This document shows, piece by piece, positions 46,940 to 55,022 of a DNA stretch of 64,000 nt. The notes under the pieces were generated by a model that ran no database searches, was not told the origin of the DNA, and saw only the letters and a program-made list of their open reading frames with translations. Both the position numbers and the translations under genes were made by a program. How positions within the stretch are numbered: position 1 is the first letter of the stretch; each line of letters begins with the position of its first letter. The DNA is taken from the NCBI RefSeq assembly GCF_001428525.1, contig NZ_LMHW01000013.1, forward strand, positions 373,175-437,174, read 5' to 3'. The stretch comes from Flavobacterium sp. Root186. Lineage in GTDB: Bacteria > Bacteroidota > Bacteroidia > Flavobacteriales > Flavobacteriaceae.

Positions 46940-47587
46940 TTAAATTTTAAATAAAAAAATAAATGACAATAATTTATTCAAGAATAAAGCCTGTTTAATT
47001 TTTTTAAGTCTGCTTAAAACAGCCTCGTTAAAAGGATGTCTTGGTGGTGTTTTTTGTTTTTCTTTTGGGTCATATAACATTCCGGTGCAAAGACACATTT
47101 TGTTTTCTTTGCTTTGCAGAATCTCATAATTGGTACAAGTTTTACAGCCTGACCAAAAACTAGGATCAGTTGTAAGTTCTGAGAACGGAACTGGTTTATA
47201 GCCTAATTCAGAGTTGATTTTCATAACCGCCAAACCAGTTGTAATTCCGAATATTTTCGCGTCTGGATACCTTTTCAAAGAGTAATCAAAAACTTTAGAT
47301 TTTATCTTTTTTGCCAAACCTAAACTTCTGTAGTCAGGATGCACAATTAATCCGGAATGTGCCACGAATTTTCCGTGCTGCCAGCTTTCGATGTAACAAA
47401 AACCTGCAAATTTCCCGTCTGCCAGAGCAATCATCGCATCACCATTCGACATTTTTTTCTGAATGTACTCAGGAGTTCTTTTAGCAATCCCCGTACCTCT
47501 TAACAAGGCAGATGATTCTATCGTATCGCAGATTTCTTGTGCGAATTTGAAGTGTTCTTCCTGGGTAACAACAATAGAGATCTTCAT
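46940..47587 (-). CDS. GNAT acyltransferase, candidate N-acylglutamate synthase
   Basis: 215 residues. The GNAT acyl-CoA loop is HPDYRSLGLAKKI (83-95). IRGTGIAKRTPEYI-like RGTGIAKRTPEYIQ (30-43) and the four cysteines C148-x2-C151 and C165-x-C167 are also seen, a possible zinc site. No argA or argJ is otherwise in the operon, and this gene heads it, so it most likely makes N-acetyl- or N-succinyl-glutamate; I recall a homologous Bacteroides protein being assigned this role from mutant-fitness data. Which acyl donor it uses is open. Confidence 0.8.
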   Translation of the reverse strand: MKISIVVTQEEHFKFAQEICDTIESSALLRGTGIAKRTPEYIQKKMSNGDAMIALADGKFAGFCYIESWQHGKFVAHSGLIVHPDYRSLGLAKKIKSKVFDYSLKRYPDAKIFGITTGLAVMKINSELGYKPVPFSELTTDPSFWSGCKTCTNYEILQSKENKMCLCTGMLYDPKEKQKTPPRHPFNEAVLSRLKKIKQALFLNKLLSFIFLFKI

Positions 47588-47743
47588 TTCAATAATTGAA
47601 GTTAGAGTTAAAAATTAAAGCATATTGTTTAGTTTGAAATCCAGAATTGAATCCAATAAAATTAAGCAAAATAGAAGTAACATATTCAAAATCAAAAAGT
47701 TGATCAAGAAAATTTACAAAATAATAAATACTTTTAGGATATG

Positions 47744-47760
47744 TTTGTCCAGTGGACAAA
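47744..47760. promoter_or_regulatory. Palindrome TTTGTCC-AGT-GGACAAA
   Basis: A perfect 7+7 palindrome in the arg leader, resembling TTTGTCCGTGACAAA at 47867-47881 at the edge of the three-way junction. Either may be an operator, or alternate pairing partners in RNA. Confidence 0.45.
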
Positions 47761-47800
47761 TTATGTGATTTCAAAATGAAAAATGGATATGAATAAATAT

Positions 47801-47875
47801 ACGGCTATAAAACTCAGTGAATACTATAGAGATAGTATCCGTACTTCGGGAGAAGTACCAGGTGAGTTTGTCCGT
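47801..47875 (-). ncRNA. Candidate structured leader RNA (three-way junction)
   Basis: Every stem is perfect: closing helix ACGG/CCGT (47801-47804 with 47872-47875) and AAACTCA/TGAGTTT (47810-47816 with 47863-47869), enclosing hairpins ATACTAT-AGAG-ATAGTAT (47821-47838) and GTACTTC-GGGA-GAAGTAC (47841-47858). CC and GG can extend the second hairpin. The nearest plausible transcript is the arg operon, read on the minus strand, where the fold begins about 34 nt after the predicted start. TTTGTCACGGACAAA (47881-47867 on the minus strand) could form instead of the closing helix. The class is unknown to me. Confidence 0.5.
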
Positions 47876-47915
47876 GACAAAGAAGTTGTATGTAAACTTA
47901 TTTTATTCATCGGTG

Positions 47916-47944
47916 CAAAAGTACATTATTTTTTTATTCACAAA
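47916..47944 (-). promoter_or_regulatory. Promoter of the arg/pro operon
   Basis: On the minus strand TTTG (47944-47941), a 17-bp spacer and TACTTTTG (47923-47916) match the Bacteroidota consensus. TGAAT half-sites occur within the spacer and just downstream, which could belong to an ArgR-type box, but a full palindrome is not seen. Confidence 0.65.
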
Positions 47945-48056
47945 ACAAAAAATCAAAATTCTAACATTTTTTTAATGAAAAGTTATTTTTAAAGATACTA
48001 AGACTCTAAGGTGCTGAGGCTCTAAGTTTTTTTAATTTAAAACTTGAAACCAAAAT

Positions 48057-48088
48057 AAAACCCGATAGTTATATAACTATCGGGTTTT
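48057..48088 (-). terminator. Terminator of the M1 peptidase gene
   Basis: AAAACCCGATAGTTA and its reverse complement form an almost uninterrupted palindrome (48057-48088), with a T-rich stretch after it on both strands. Confidence 0.85.
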
Positions 48089-48111
48089 TAAATATTTTTA
48101 TTTTTGAATTA

Positions 48112-50382
48112 TTACTTTTTCGTAAATGGAATTACTTGTCCATTTCCTGTAAGTATCATGTCAAAACCAGTTTTAGCTTCGTTAAATTTAAATTTTAATC
48201 CTGCTCTTTTTGATTCAAATGTATCTTTTTCATTTGCTACAGGAGTTAAAGTAAATTTTGGATAGTTTGGAAGTTCAGCATTTAAAACGCTGTTTTTCTC
48301 TGATAATTCAATTGTTAAAGGTGACTTTGTAGTTACATAATTCCCTACAAAACCATCTAAAATAATATCCTTTTCAACTTTTCCCTTTCCCATTGTCCAA
48401 ACGTTATTACTGTCGTTATAATCTGGAAAAGCGTGATCTGGATCTAGTGTAATACTTTCAATTTCTTCTGTTGAATTGTGTTTGAAAGACCAATCGTTAT
48501 TGCGCTGCCAAATTTCTACAGGAAGTTTAACTCTTGTTACTTTTCCGCTTTTTGTTTTTACATCTAAAACAATTGGCATTGGCATTTTATCGAAGTTTTC
48601 AACATTGATTATTACACCTTTTGCCGGATCATTTTTCACATATTTAATCCAATTGATTCCCTGATCAAATCTCCAGTTGTTTACAAACCAACTTCTCCAG
48701 AACCAGCTTAAATCTTCACCGGCAACATTTTCTATTGTTCTAAAGAAATCATCCGGAGTTGGATGTTTGTAAGCCCAACGCTCTACATAAGTTCGCAGCG
48801 CTTTATCAAAACGCTCTTGGCCTAAAACCTGCTCTCTTAAAATAACTAATCCTGCACTTGGTTTTGAATAACATAAAACCCCAATATTAGCTTCCTTCAT
48901 ATTATCAGGAGAACTCATAATGGTTTCTAATTTTGGGTCTGTGTAATATTCTGCTTCTTCATGTAAATTAGATGCTGGCTGTTTGTACTCGCCATTATTA
49001 AAATCATAAGAACTTACAGAATTAATAAAAGTATTAAAACCTTCATCCATCCAGGCAAAATAACGCTCGTTTGAACCAACGATCATTGGGAACCAAATAT
49101 GCCCGAATTCATGATCTGTAACTCCCCATAAATCATCTCCTTTAGATTTCCATCCACAGAAAACAATTCCAGGATATTCCATTCCACCCTCATTTCCTGC
49201 TACGTTTGTAGCCGCAGGATAAGGATATTCAAACCATCTTTTAGAATAATTTTCGATAGATGCTTTAGTATATTCCGTAGAACGTCCCCAAGCATCATTT
49301 CCTGAACTTTCTACAGGATATGCTGATAATGCTAAAGATTTTTTCCCGCTTGGTAAGTTTATTTTTGCTCCATCTAAAATAAAGGCCGGAGATGATGCCC
49401 AAGAAAAATCACGTGCATTTTTAATTTTATAATGCCATGTTTTTTCTGCCGAAGCATTGCTGTTTGCTGTTGCCGCAACTTCATCTGCAGAGCGAATTAT
49501 AACGGTTTTATCACTTTGAGAAGCCTCTTTATATCTTTTCAATTGTTCTGCAGAAAAAACTTCTGCTCCGTTTATTAATTCTCCAGAACCTACAACGTAG
49601 TGGTTTGCAGGAACAGTAAGTTTTACATCAAAATCTCCATATTCTAAATAAAACTCAGAAGCTCCTAGATATGGTGCCGTATTCCAGCCTCTTACGTCAT
49701 CGTAAACACACATACGCGGGTACCATTGAGCGATTGTAAATATTTTTCCGTTTTTAGTTTCTAAAACTCCCATTCTGTCTGAACCTTCAAATGGTGCAAT
49801 GAATGAGAATTCGATTTTAATTTTTACAGAAGCTCCTTTTGCTGCTAATTCCTGTGGAAGAAAAATCTGCATTCTGGTATCTGTAACGATATATTTTGCT
49901 TCAATTTCTGTTTTGGCTTTCCCAACCGAAATTACTTTTACTGATTTAATTTTATTTCCTCCTTCAAAAACCTGGCCTTGAGCTCCGTTACGGCTTCCGG
50001 TTAAAGGCACAACAGCATTTCCTCTGGAATCTTCTTTGAATAAATTTTGATCTAAATTCAACCAAAGAAATCCAAGTTTGTCAGGACTATTATTTGTATA
50101 TGTAATTTCATCTGTACCTACGATTTCATTTGTAGTTCCGTTTAGCTTTGCCGTTATTTGATAATCTGCTCTGTTCTGCCAATATTCAACGCCCGGCTGA
50201 CCGCTTGCTGTACGTGTAGAAGTACCGTTTTTAGTATAAAAATGTGGTGCAAATGCATCATGATAATTATAATTATTTACTGGATTTGCTGTCGTCGCCG
50301 GCGGAGTCTGCTGCGCCCAAACTGAAGAAATCCCAACAAATAAAGCCATGGTTAAAAAGGCTTTTGAAGATTGTTTTTTCAT
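48112..50382 (-). CDS. M1-family metallopeptidase (aminopeptidase)
   Basis: About 756 residues from [20 protein letters not shown], a clear signal peptide ending VWAQ; an ATG 8 codons upstream is less likely. The zinc site HEFGHIW and the third ligand in FAWMDEGFN (HExxH-18-E pattern) are intact, with NEGGMEYPG in place of the usual GAMEN exopeptidase motif. Large secreted M1 enzymes of this type are common in Bacteroidota and likely trim peptides in the periplasm or outside the cell. Confidence 0.9.
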   Translation of the reverse strand: MKKQSSKAFLTMALFVGISSVWAQQTPPATTANPVNNYNYHDAFAPHFYTKNGTSTRTASGQPGVEYWQNRADYQITAKLNGTTNEIVGTDEITYTNNSPDKLGFLWLNLDQNLFKEDSRGNAVVPLTGSRNGAQGQVFEGGNKIKSVKVISVGKAKTEIEAKYIVTDTRMQIFLPQELAAKGASVKIKIEFSFIAPFEGSDRMGVLETKNGKIFTIAQWYPRMCVYDDVRGWNTAPYLGASEFYLEYGDFDVKLTVPANHYVVGSGELINGAEVFSAEQLKRYKEASQSDKTVIIRSADEVAATANSNASAEKTWHYKIKNARDFSWASSPAFILDGAKINLPSGKKSLALSAYPVESSGNDAWGRSTEYTKASIENYSKRWFEYPYPAATNVAGNEGGMEYPGIVFCGWKSKGDDLWGVTDHEFGHIWFPMIVGSNERYFAWMDEGFNTFINSVSSYDFNNGEYKQPASNLHEEAEYYTDPKLETIMSSPDNMKEANIGVLCYSKPSAGLVILREQVLGQERFDKALRTYVERWAYKHPTPDDFFRTIENVAGEDLSWFWRSWFVNNWRFDQGINWIKYVKNDPAKGVIINVENFDKMPMPIVLDVKTKSGKVTRVKLPVEIWQRNNDWSFKHNSTEEIESITLDPDHAFPDYNDSNNVWTMGKGKVEKDIILDGFVGNYVTTKSPLTIELSEKNSVLNAELPNYPKFTLTPVANEKDTFESKRAGLKFKFNEAKTGFDMILTGNGQVIPFTKK

Positions 50383-50569
50383 ATTTTTTAGCTGTTTATG
50401 TAGCAAATTAATGAAAAAAAAAGCTATTTATAGAGAAAAGCAAAAGGATAAATTTAATTTTAGCAAAATTTTATTAAAAAAATAAATCTAAGCATTTTCC
50501 TAAAAAAATAAAATTTATAAAATATATTTACATCAAGATTTAAGACTAATTCTTTTCAATTATAACATT

Positions 50570-51421
50570 TTGAGCACAACTATATCAAATTCAACACTTA
50601 AAGCTTCGATTAAAAATGCCGGGGCAGAATTGTTCTCTTTAAAAGACAATCAAAATAAAGAATATATCTGGGAAGGAAATCCCGATTTTTGGGGTAAACA
50701 CTCTCCTATCCTTTTTCCAATTGTTGGTACCTTAAAAAACAATACTTACACCATTGAGAAAAAAGAATATCAATTGTCAAGACATGGTTTTGCAAGAGAT
50801 ATGCAATTTCAACTGATTGAAAAAACGGGCAATAGTGCTGTTTTTTCGTTAGAATCAAATGCCGAAACTTTAAAAAAATATCCATTTGAATTTGAATTGC
50901 AGCTTATTTATACGTTAGAAAATACTACGTTAAATATAGAATATGTAGTTATAAATAAAAGTGAATCAAAAATGCCTTTTTCTATTGGTGCACATCCGGC
51001 AATTGCACTTCCTGAAAAGTTTGAAAATTATGCCTTTAAGTTTGAAAAAACGGAATCTTTGAAGTATAATCTTCTTGAAAATGATTTGATTTCGAATAAA
51101 ACCGAAACTTTAAAAACTATCGAAAATGTAGTGCCTTTAAATTATAAACTTTTCGAAAATGATGCTTTGGTTTTTAAAACATTAGAGTCTAATTCACTTA
51201 CCATTCTCGAAAATTCAAAGCCATATATACAGGTTGAATTTGAAGATTTCCCGAGTTTAGGAATCTGGACAAAAGATCAGGCTCCTTTTGTTTGTATTGA
51301 ACCTTGGTTTGGATATTCAGATACAGCGGATAATTCAGGCGATTTGTTTAAAAAAGAAGGGGTTTTGATTTTAGAAGCCGATCAGTCATTTCATTCAAAA
51401 TTTAGTATTAAAATTTTATAA
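50570..51421 (+). CDS. Aldose 1-epimerase family protein (LacX-like)
   Basis: 283 residues starting at TTG (MSTTISNSTLKASIKNAG). Galactose-mutarotase-like fold: SLKDNQNKEYIWEGNPDFWGKHSPILFPIVG and the His-containing LSRHGFARD, then SIGAHPAIALP. The lack of an operon partner for sugar use leaves the substrate open; related proteins are annotated LacX or glucose-6-phosphate epimerase-like. It is followed 6 bp later by a GNAT gene, so they are likely cotranscribed. A weak start codon suggests low expression. Confidence 0.82.
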   Translation: MSTTISNSTLKASIKNAGAELFSLKDNQNKEYIWEGNPDFWGKHSPILFPIVGTLKNNTYTIEKKEYQLSRHGFARDMQFQLIEKTGNSAVFSLESNAETLKKYPFEFELQLIYTLENTTLNIEYVVINKSESKMPFSIGAHPAIALPEKFENYAFKFEKTESLKYNLLENDLISNKTETLKTIENVVPLNYKLFENDALVFKTLESNSLTILENSKPYIQVEFEDFPSLGIWTKDQAPFVCIEPWFGYSDTADNSGDLFKKEGVLILEADQSFHSKFSIKIL

Positions 51422-51427
51422 TTTAAG

Positions 51428-51976
51428 ATGTTAGAATTCAACTTTCACCCATTTCCGACAATTGAAACGGAGCGTTTACTTTTAAGAAGAATTACGAATG
51501 ATGATGCAAATGAAATTTTTGAATTGCGTTCGAATCCTGAAACCATGAAATATATTCCGAGACCATTAGTTAAAAATAATGAAGATGCTTTGGAACATAT
51601 CGCTATGATTGAGGAAAAAATCGAAACCAATGTTGGAATTAATTGGGGAATAACACTAAAAGATAATTCTAAACTTTTAGGAATTATTGGTTATTACAGA
51701 ATGCAGCCTGAAAATCATCGTGCAGAAATTGGTTATATGTTATCTCCTGATTTTCACGGAAAAGGAATTATTCCTGAAGCTGTAAACCGATTAATACAAT
51801 ATGGTTTTGAAGATTTAAAACTACATTCGATCGAAGCGGTAATTGATCCGGAAAACTATGCATCTGAAAAGGTATTACAAAAATGCGGATTTGTTAAGGA
51901 GGCACATTTAAAAGAAGCTGAACTTTATGAAGGCAAATTTCTTGATAAAGTAATTTATTCTTTGCTAAACAATTAA
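51428..51976 (+). CDS. GNAT acetyltransferase, RimJ/RimL-like
   Basis: 182 residues beginning FHPFPTIETERLLLRRI, the RimJ/RimL opening; the acetyl-CoA loop is LSPDFHGKGIIPEAV and the late KVLQKCGFVKEA block closes the fold. The acceptor is unknown (ribosomal protein N-terminus or a small molecule). Starts 6 bp after the epimerase gene. Confidence 0.85.
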   Translation: MLEFNFHPFPTIETERLLLRRITNDDANEIFELRSNPETMKYIPRPLVKNNEDALEHIAMIEEKIETNVGINWGITLKDNSKLLGIIGYYRMQPENHRAEIGYMLSPDFHGKGIIPEAVNRLIQYGFEDLKLHSIEAVIDPENYASEKVLQKCGFVKEAHLKEAELYEGKFLDKVIYSLLNN

Positions 51977-52054
51977 AGGTTTTTAGTCGTTTCTGACAAA
52001 AAACAATTCTTGTTAAAAACAGTTATTCCTGCAATAGTAAATATCATATTGCGT

Positions 52055-52062
52055 TATATTTG
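52055..52062 (+). promoter_or_regulatory. -7 box of the DUF3575-like gene
   Basis: TATATTTG; it overlaps a possible GTG start at 52062 and so argues for the ATG at 52104. Confidence 0.5.
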
Positions 52063-52103
52063 TGGCCGAAAACAAATTACGTCCGCGATCACAAAAAAAT
52101 ACC

Positions 52104-52661
52104 ATGAAAAAATTATTCGCCATTATTGTTCTTTTTTTATCTATACAATTACAAAGTCAAACCTTTATAAAATTTAACGGAGCTACAGCTTTAGTGGGGA
52201 TTCCAAATGTTGGTATCGAGACAAGTATTGGAGAAAAAACCACTTTTAGTTTTGATGTAATGGCTTCTTTCTGGAAATCGTTTAATGGGCATAATCCAAT
52301 GGAATTTTACACTTTTACTCCAGAAGTTCGTTACCATTTTAAAGAAAAATATAACGGATTTTATGTTGGTGCTCATGCTGGTCCAGATTTTTATCAATTA
52401 CAAAAATGGAATTATTGGGACACTAATAAATACGAACACGGTTTTGGCTACCGTTTAGGAGTTACAGTAGGTTATAATATTAAATTAAACGATAAATTTT
52501 TACTGGATATTTTTGCAGGAGGCGGATGGCATCAGGGTTTTTACCACGGATATTATAATGACGGAACGCCAGGAAGATATGAAAAAGCCCAACACTGGAA
52601 TAAAAGCGGCGAATGGCTTCCGTATCGTGGTGGTATAATGCTTTCGTATAAACTGAACTAA
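52104..52661 (+). CDS. DUF3575-like outer membrane barrel protein
   Basis: 185 residues from MKKLFAIIVLFLSIQLQSQ (signal peptide). The body TPEVRYHFKEKYNGFYVGAHAG and LGVTVGYNIKLNDKFLLDIFAGGGW resembles DUF3575, a family of eight-stranded outer-membrane proteins. A GTG 14 codons upstream lies in the promoter box and is rejected. Convergent with the VF530 gene with only a 2-bp gap. Confidence 0.75.
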   Translation: MKKLFAIIVLFLSIQLQSQTFIKFNGATALVGIPNVGIETSIGEKTTFSFDVMASFWKSFNGHNPMEFYTFTPEVRYHFKEKYNGFYVGAHAGPDFYQLQKWNYWDTNKYEHGFGYRLGVTVGYNIKLNDKFLLDIFAGGGWHQGFYHGYYNDGTPGRYEKAQHWNKSGEWLPYRGGIMLSYKLN

Positions 52662-52663
52662 AA

Positions 52664-52888
52664 TCAGCTGAATTTAGAAAGCGATTTTACATATAAATCT
52701 TCCACTTTTTTCCGCGCCCAATCGGTTTTTCTTAAAAAAGAAAGACTTGATTTCACACTCGGGTTTGACGTAAAACATTTTATAGGAATTAATTCTCCTA
52801 AAGTGTCAAAACCATAATGGTCAACTAAGGTTTCTACAATTTTTTGAAGTGTGATTCCGTGCAGCGGATCTTTAGATTTACTTTCCAT
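52664..52888 (-). CDS. VF530-family DNA-binding protein (DUF2132)
   Basis: 74 residues from [21 protein letters not shown], the conserved VF530 opening, with [28 protein letters not shown] at the core. The family is small, helical and predicted to bind DNA. An ATG 8 codons upstream is possible but not preferred. Confidence 0.85.
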   Translation of the reverse strand: MESKSKDPLHGITLQKIVETLVDHYGFDTLGELIPIKCFTSNPSVKSSLSFLRKTDWARKKVEDLYVKSLSKFS

Positions 52889-52910
52889 TTTATATAATTT
52901 AAAATAATAC

Positions 52911-52941
52911 AAAAGACCGTTCTCAAAAAGAACGGTCTTTT
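52911..52941 (-). terminator. Terminator of the 52983-53621 gene
   Basis: AAAAGACCGTTCT (52911-52923) pairs perfectly with AGAACGGTCTTTT (52929-52941) around a 5-nt loop. Confidence 0.82.
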
Positions 52942-52982
52942 TTGCAAAATTAACGAATTCACCTAATACAATTCGCTAAAAT

Positions 52983-53621
52983 TTAGAATATGAATTTAAA
53001 TCCAAAAGAAAGCGGTGAAGTTAAATTTGGATTACTTCCTGCCAAAGCCGTGTTATAAAATGGATCTACATTTGCAACATGTGCCAATCCAAAATTTGTA
53101 ACCGTCGTTTTTTCTCCATTTTTAGGCTCAATAGTCGTAGAAGTAAAATTAGCCAAATCGTAAGAGAACTCAACAGAGAAGTTTTTCGTTACAAAATAAT
53201 CAAAACCTCCTGATACTGATACTCCTACCTGATTAACTTTCAACTCACTTTCTTTTTCTTTTCCGGTAATAACTGGCAGAGCTGCTTGTCCGAAGAAGTA
53301 TAAAGAGCCCGCTACATTCCAATATTTTCTTGCTAAAGGTTGAATTACAAATAAATCTGTTTTTGCAGCTGTTCCAGCATTAGAATCTGCTTTTATATTA
53401 ATAAATCCAATTCCTGCTCCAACGGCAACAGAAGGAGTAACAAATGTACCAACGACTGGAAGTACGGATAAACTCGTATTTTTCAAATCTGCCGTTTTTG
53501 TCTGCTGATAACCAAATTGCGAAGTTGCAAACCATGCTCCTTTTAATCCTTGAGCCGAATCCTGAGCTTTTACAGATAAGCCAATTAATGCAATACCAAC
53601 TAATGTAAAAATCTTTTTCAT
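52983..53621 (-). CDS. Outer membrane beta-barrel protein
   Basis: 212 residues with a signal peptide (MKKIFTLVGIALIGLSVKAQ). Barrel-like alternating strands (VAVGAGIGFINIK, VSVSGGFDYFVTKNFSVEFSYDL) and the end LSFGFKFIF with a terminal aromatic, as needed for the BAM machinery. Likely 8-10 strands; role unknown. Distinct from the barrels at 11.3 and 52.1 kb. Confidence 0.75.
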   Translation of the reverse strand: MKKIFTLVGIALIGLSVKAQDSAQGLKGAWFATSQFGYQQTKTADLKNTSLSVLPVVGTFVTPSVAVGAGIGFINIKADSNAGTAAKTDLFVIQPLARKYWNVAGSLYFFGQAALPVITGKEKESELKVNQVGVSVSGGFDYFVTKNFSVEFSYDLANFTSTTIEPKNGEKTTVTNFGLAHVANVDPFYNTALAGSNPNLTSPLSFGFKFIF

Positions 53622-53745
53622 TTTAAGTTTATTTTAAATTACAGAACAAACTTATGAGTAAGCTTTTACGTCGAAGCTGATTAAAATCATAGATTAAAAG
53701 AAATCTTTAATTATATTTGACAGTATGAATGTCTTTCAATTTTCT

Positions 53746-53753
53746 TACTTTTG
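53746..53753 (+). promoter_or_regulatory. Possible -7 box immediately before smpB
   Basis: TACTTTTG ends 6 bp before the smpB ATG, which would make the transcript leaderless. A second box, TATATTTG at 53712-53719, would give a normal leader. Neither has a clear TTTG at -33. Confidence 0.35.
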
Positions 53754-53758
53754 CCACC

Positions 53759-54214
53759 ATGTTAAAATCAGTCAATATACTTAATAAGAGAGCTCGCTTT
53801 GATTACGAGATAATCGACACTTATACTGCCGGAATTGTTTTGGCGGGAACAGAAATCAAATCAATACGATTAGGAAAAGCTAATATTACAGAAAGCTTTT
53901 GCGAATTTAGCGGTTTGGAGCTTTTTGCTATCAATACTTATATAGAAGAATATTCTTTTGGAAATCAATTCAATCATAAATCACGTAGTGAGAGAAAATT
54001 ACTTTTGAATAAAAAGGAATTAAAAACGCTTCATAAAAACGTTCAGGCAAAAGGTCTTACTATAGTTCCGCTTAAATTATTTACAAATGAAAAAGGTCTT
54101 GCTAAACTGCAGATTGGTCTTTGTAAAGGAAAGAAAAACTACGACAAACGTGAATCTCTAAAAGAACAAGATACAAAACGCGACTTAGACAGAATTAAAA
54201 AAGCGTATAACTAA
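53759..54214 (+). CDS. smpB: SsrA-binding protein
   Basis: 151 residues from [18 protein letters not shown]; an in-frame ATG 10 codons earlier overlaps the promoter region. SmpB binds tmRNA in trans-translation. Family blocks: [33 protein letters not shown] and the C-terminal [19 protein letters not shown], which forms the helix entering the mRNA channel. Single gene. Confidence 0.95.
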   Translation: MLKSVNILNKRARFDYEIIDTYTAGIVLAGTEIKSIRLGKANITESFCEFSGLELFAINTYIEEYSFGNQFNHKSRSERKLLLNKKELKTLHKNVQAKGLTIVPLKLFTNEKGLAKLQIGLCKGKKNYDKRESLKEQDTKRDLDRIKKAYN

Positions 54215-54292
54215 AGCCTAATTTATTTAGCTAAACCTGTGTTTATCAAAATTTTATAGTTATTTTTACTACAAACAATATAACTGTAAAAT

Positions 54293-54934
54293 ATGAAAAA
54301 GTACTTAATTCTACTCATTGTAATTCTGTCACTTTCAGGTTGTGGCAGTAATACAACTATTGTAAATAGCTGGAGAGATCCAAAAATAACGGTTGCTCAG
54401 GAACACTTTAAAAAAGTCTTGGTTGTCGCTTTAGTTAAAGATGAAGCTTCAAGGAGAGTTGCAGAAAATCGAATTGCAGCAAGTAACCCGATTTTTAAAA
54501 CTTCTTATCAATACTTAAACGAAACCACCAAAGAGCTTACAAAGGAACAAAAACTAAAAATTCTTCAGGACGAAAATTTTGACGGTGTTGTAACAATGCG
54601 CTTAGTAAGTACCGAAAAAGAAACTACTTACGTGCCCGGAACTTATACCGGAATGTATTATGGCGGTTTTGACGGTTTATATTCTGGAGTTTACGGTTAT
54701 GGTTTCGGAAATTGGTACGGAATGTATTCTCCTGCTTACTATGATCCTGGATATTATCAGGAAACAACATATTATATGGTCGAGACTAATATTTTTTCAT
54801 TAAAAGAAAATAAATTAATCTGGACCGGAACAACAAAATCAGATTATGTTACAGACTTAGGCCAAACTGTAGATGCTATTATGCAGGCTGTGGTTAAAGA
54901 AATGAGAAAAGACGGTTCTTTACCTCCAAAATAA
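54293..54934 (+). CDS. Lipoprotein of unknown function
   Basis: 213 residues. Lipobox LSGC with C17, followed by GSNTT (no acidic export tag, so probably periplasmic). KVLVVALVKDEASRRVAENR looks like a conserved alpha/beta segment; the middle is rich in Gly and Tyr (YTGMYYGGFDGLYSGVYGYG), a low-complexity insert between two ordered parts. I do not recognise a named family with confidence; DUF4136-like lipoproteins are one possibility. Confidence 0.7.
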   Translation: MKKYLILLIVILSLSGCGSNTTIVNSWRDPKITVAQEHFKKVLVVALVKDEASRRVAENRIAASNPIFKTSYQYLNETTKELTKEQKLKILQDENFDGVVTMRLVSTEKETTYVPGTYTGMYYGGFDGLYSGVYGYGFGNWYGMYSPAYYDPGYYQETTYYMVETNIFSLKENKLIWTGTTKSDYVTDLGQTVDAIMQAVVKEMRKDGSLPPK

Positions 54935-54941
54935 ACTCAAA

Positions 54942-54973
54942 AAAAAAGCAATACCTAAAATGTTGCTTTTTTT
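54942..54973 (+). terminator. Terminator of the 54293 lipoprotein gene
   Basis: AAAAAAGCAA (54942-54951) pairs with TTGCTTTTTT (54963-54972), followed by T. Confidence 0.78.
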
Positions 54974-55022
54974 ACAATTAAAAAAATGACTAAATTTGTC
55001 AAGACTTTAATTTTCATCAATA

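Larger units (their letters stand above)
47588..47909 (-). promoter_or_regulatory. Long 5' leader of the arg/pro operon
   Basis: From a predicted start near 47909 to the ATG at 47587 the leader is about 320 nt, far longer than the 20-35 nt expected of the other genes here. It holds the three-way-junction fold (47801-47875) and a palindrome (47744-47760). A 61-codon frame (47774-47589) abutting the ATG is low in complexity and has no arginine codon. Together these suggest regulation in the leader (inference). Confidence 0.5.

Noticed and set aside
47589..47774. 61-codon minus-strand frame directly before the acylglutamate synthase gene, as an arginine leader peptide
   Set aside because: It contains no arginine codon and is low in complexity, so attenuation by arginine-tRNA is not supported. 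It could still be translated by coupling.
47783..47992. 69-codon plus-strand frame across the arg promoter and leader
   Set aside because: It runs through the perfect stems of the RNA fold and through the promoter on the other strand, and ends in low-complexity sequence. The base-paired structure explains the conserved look better.
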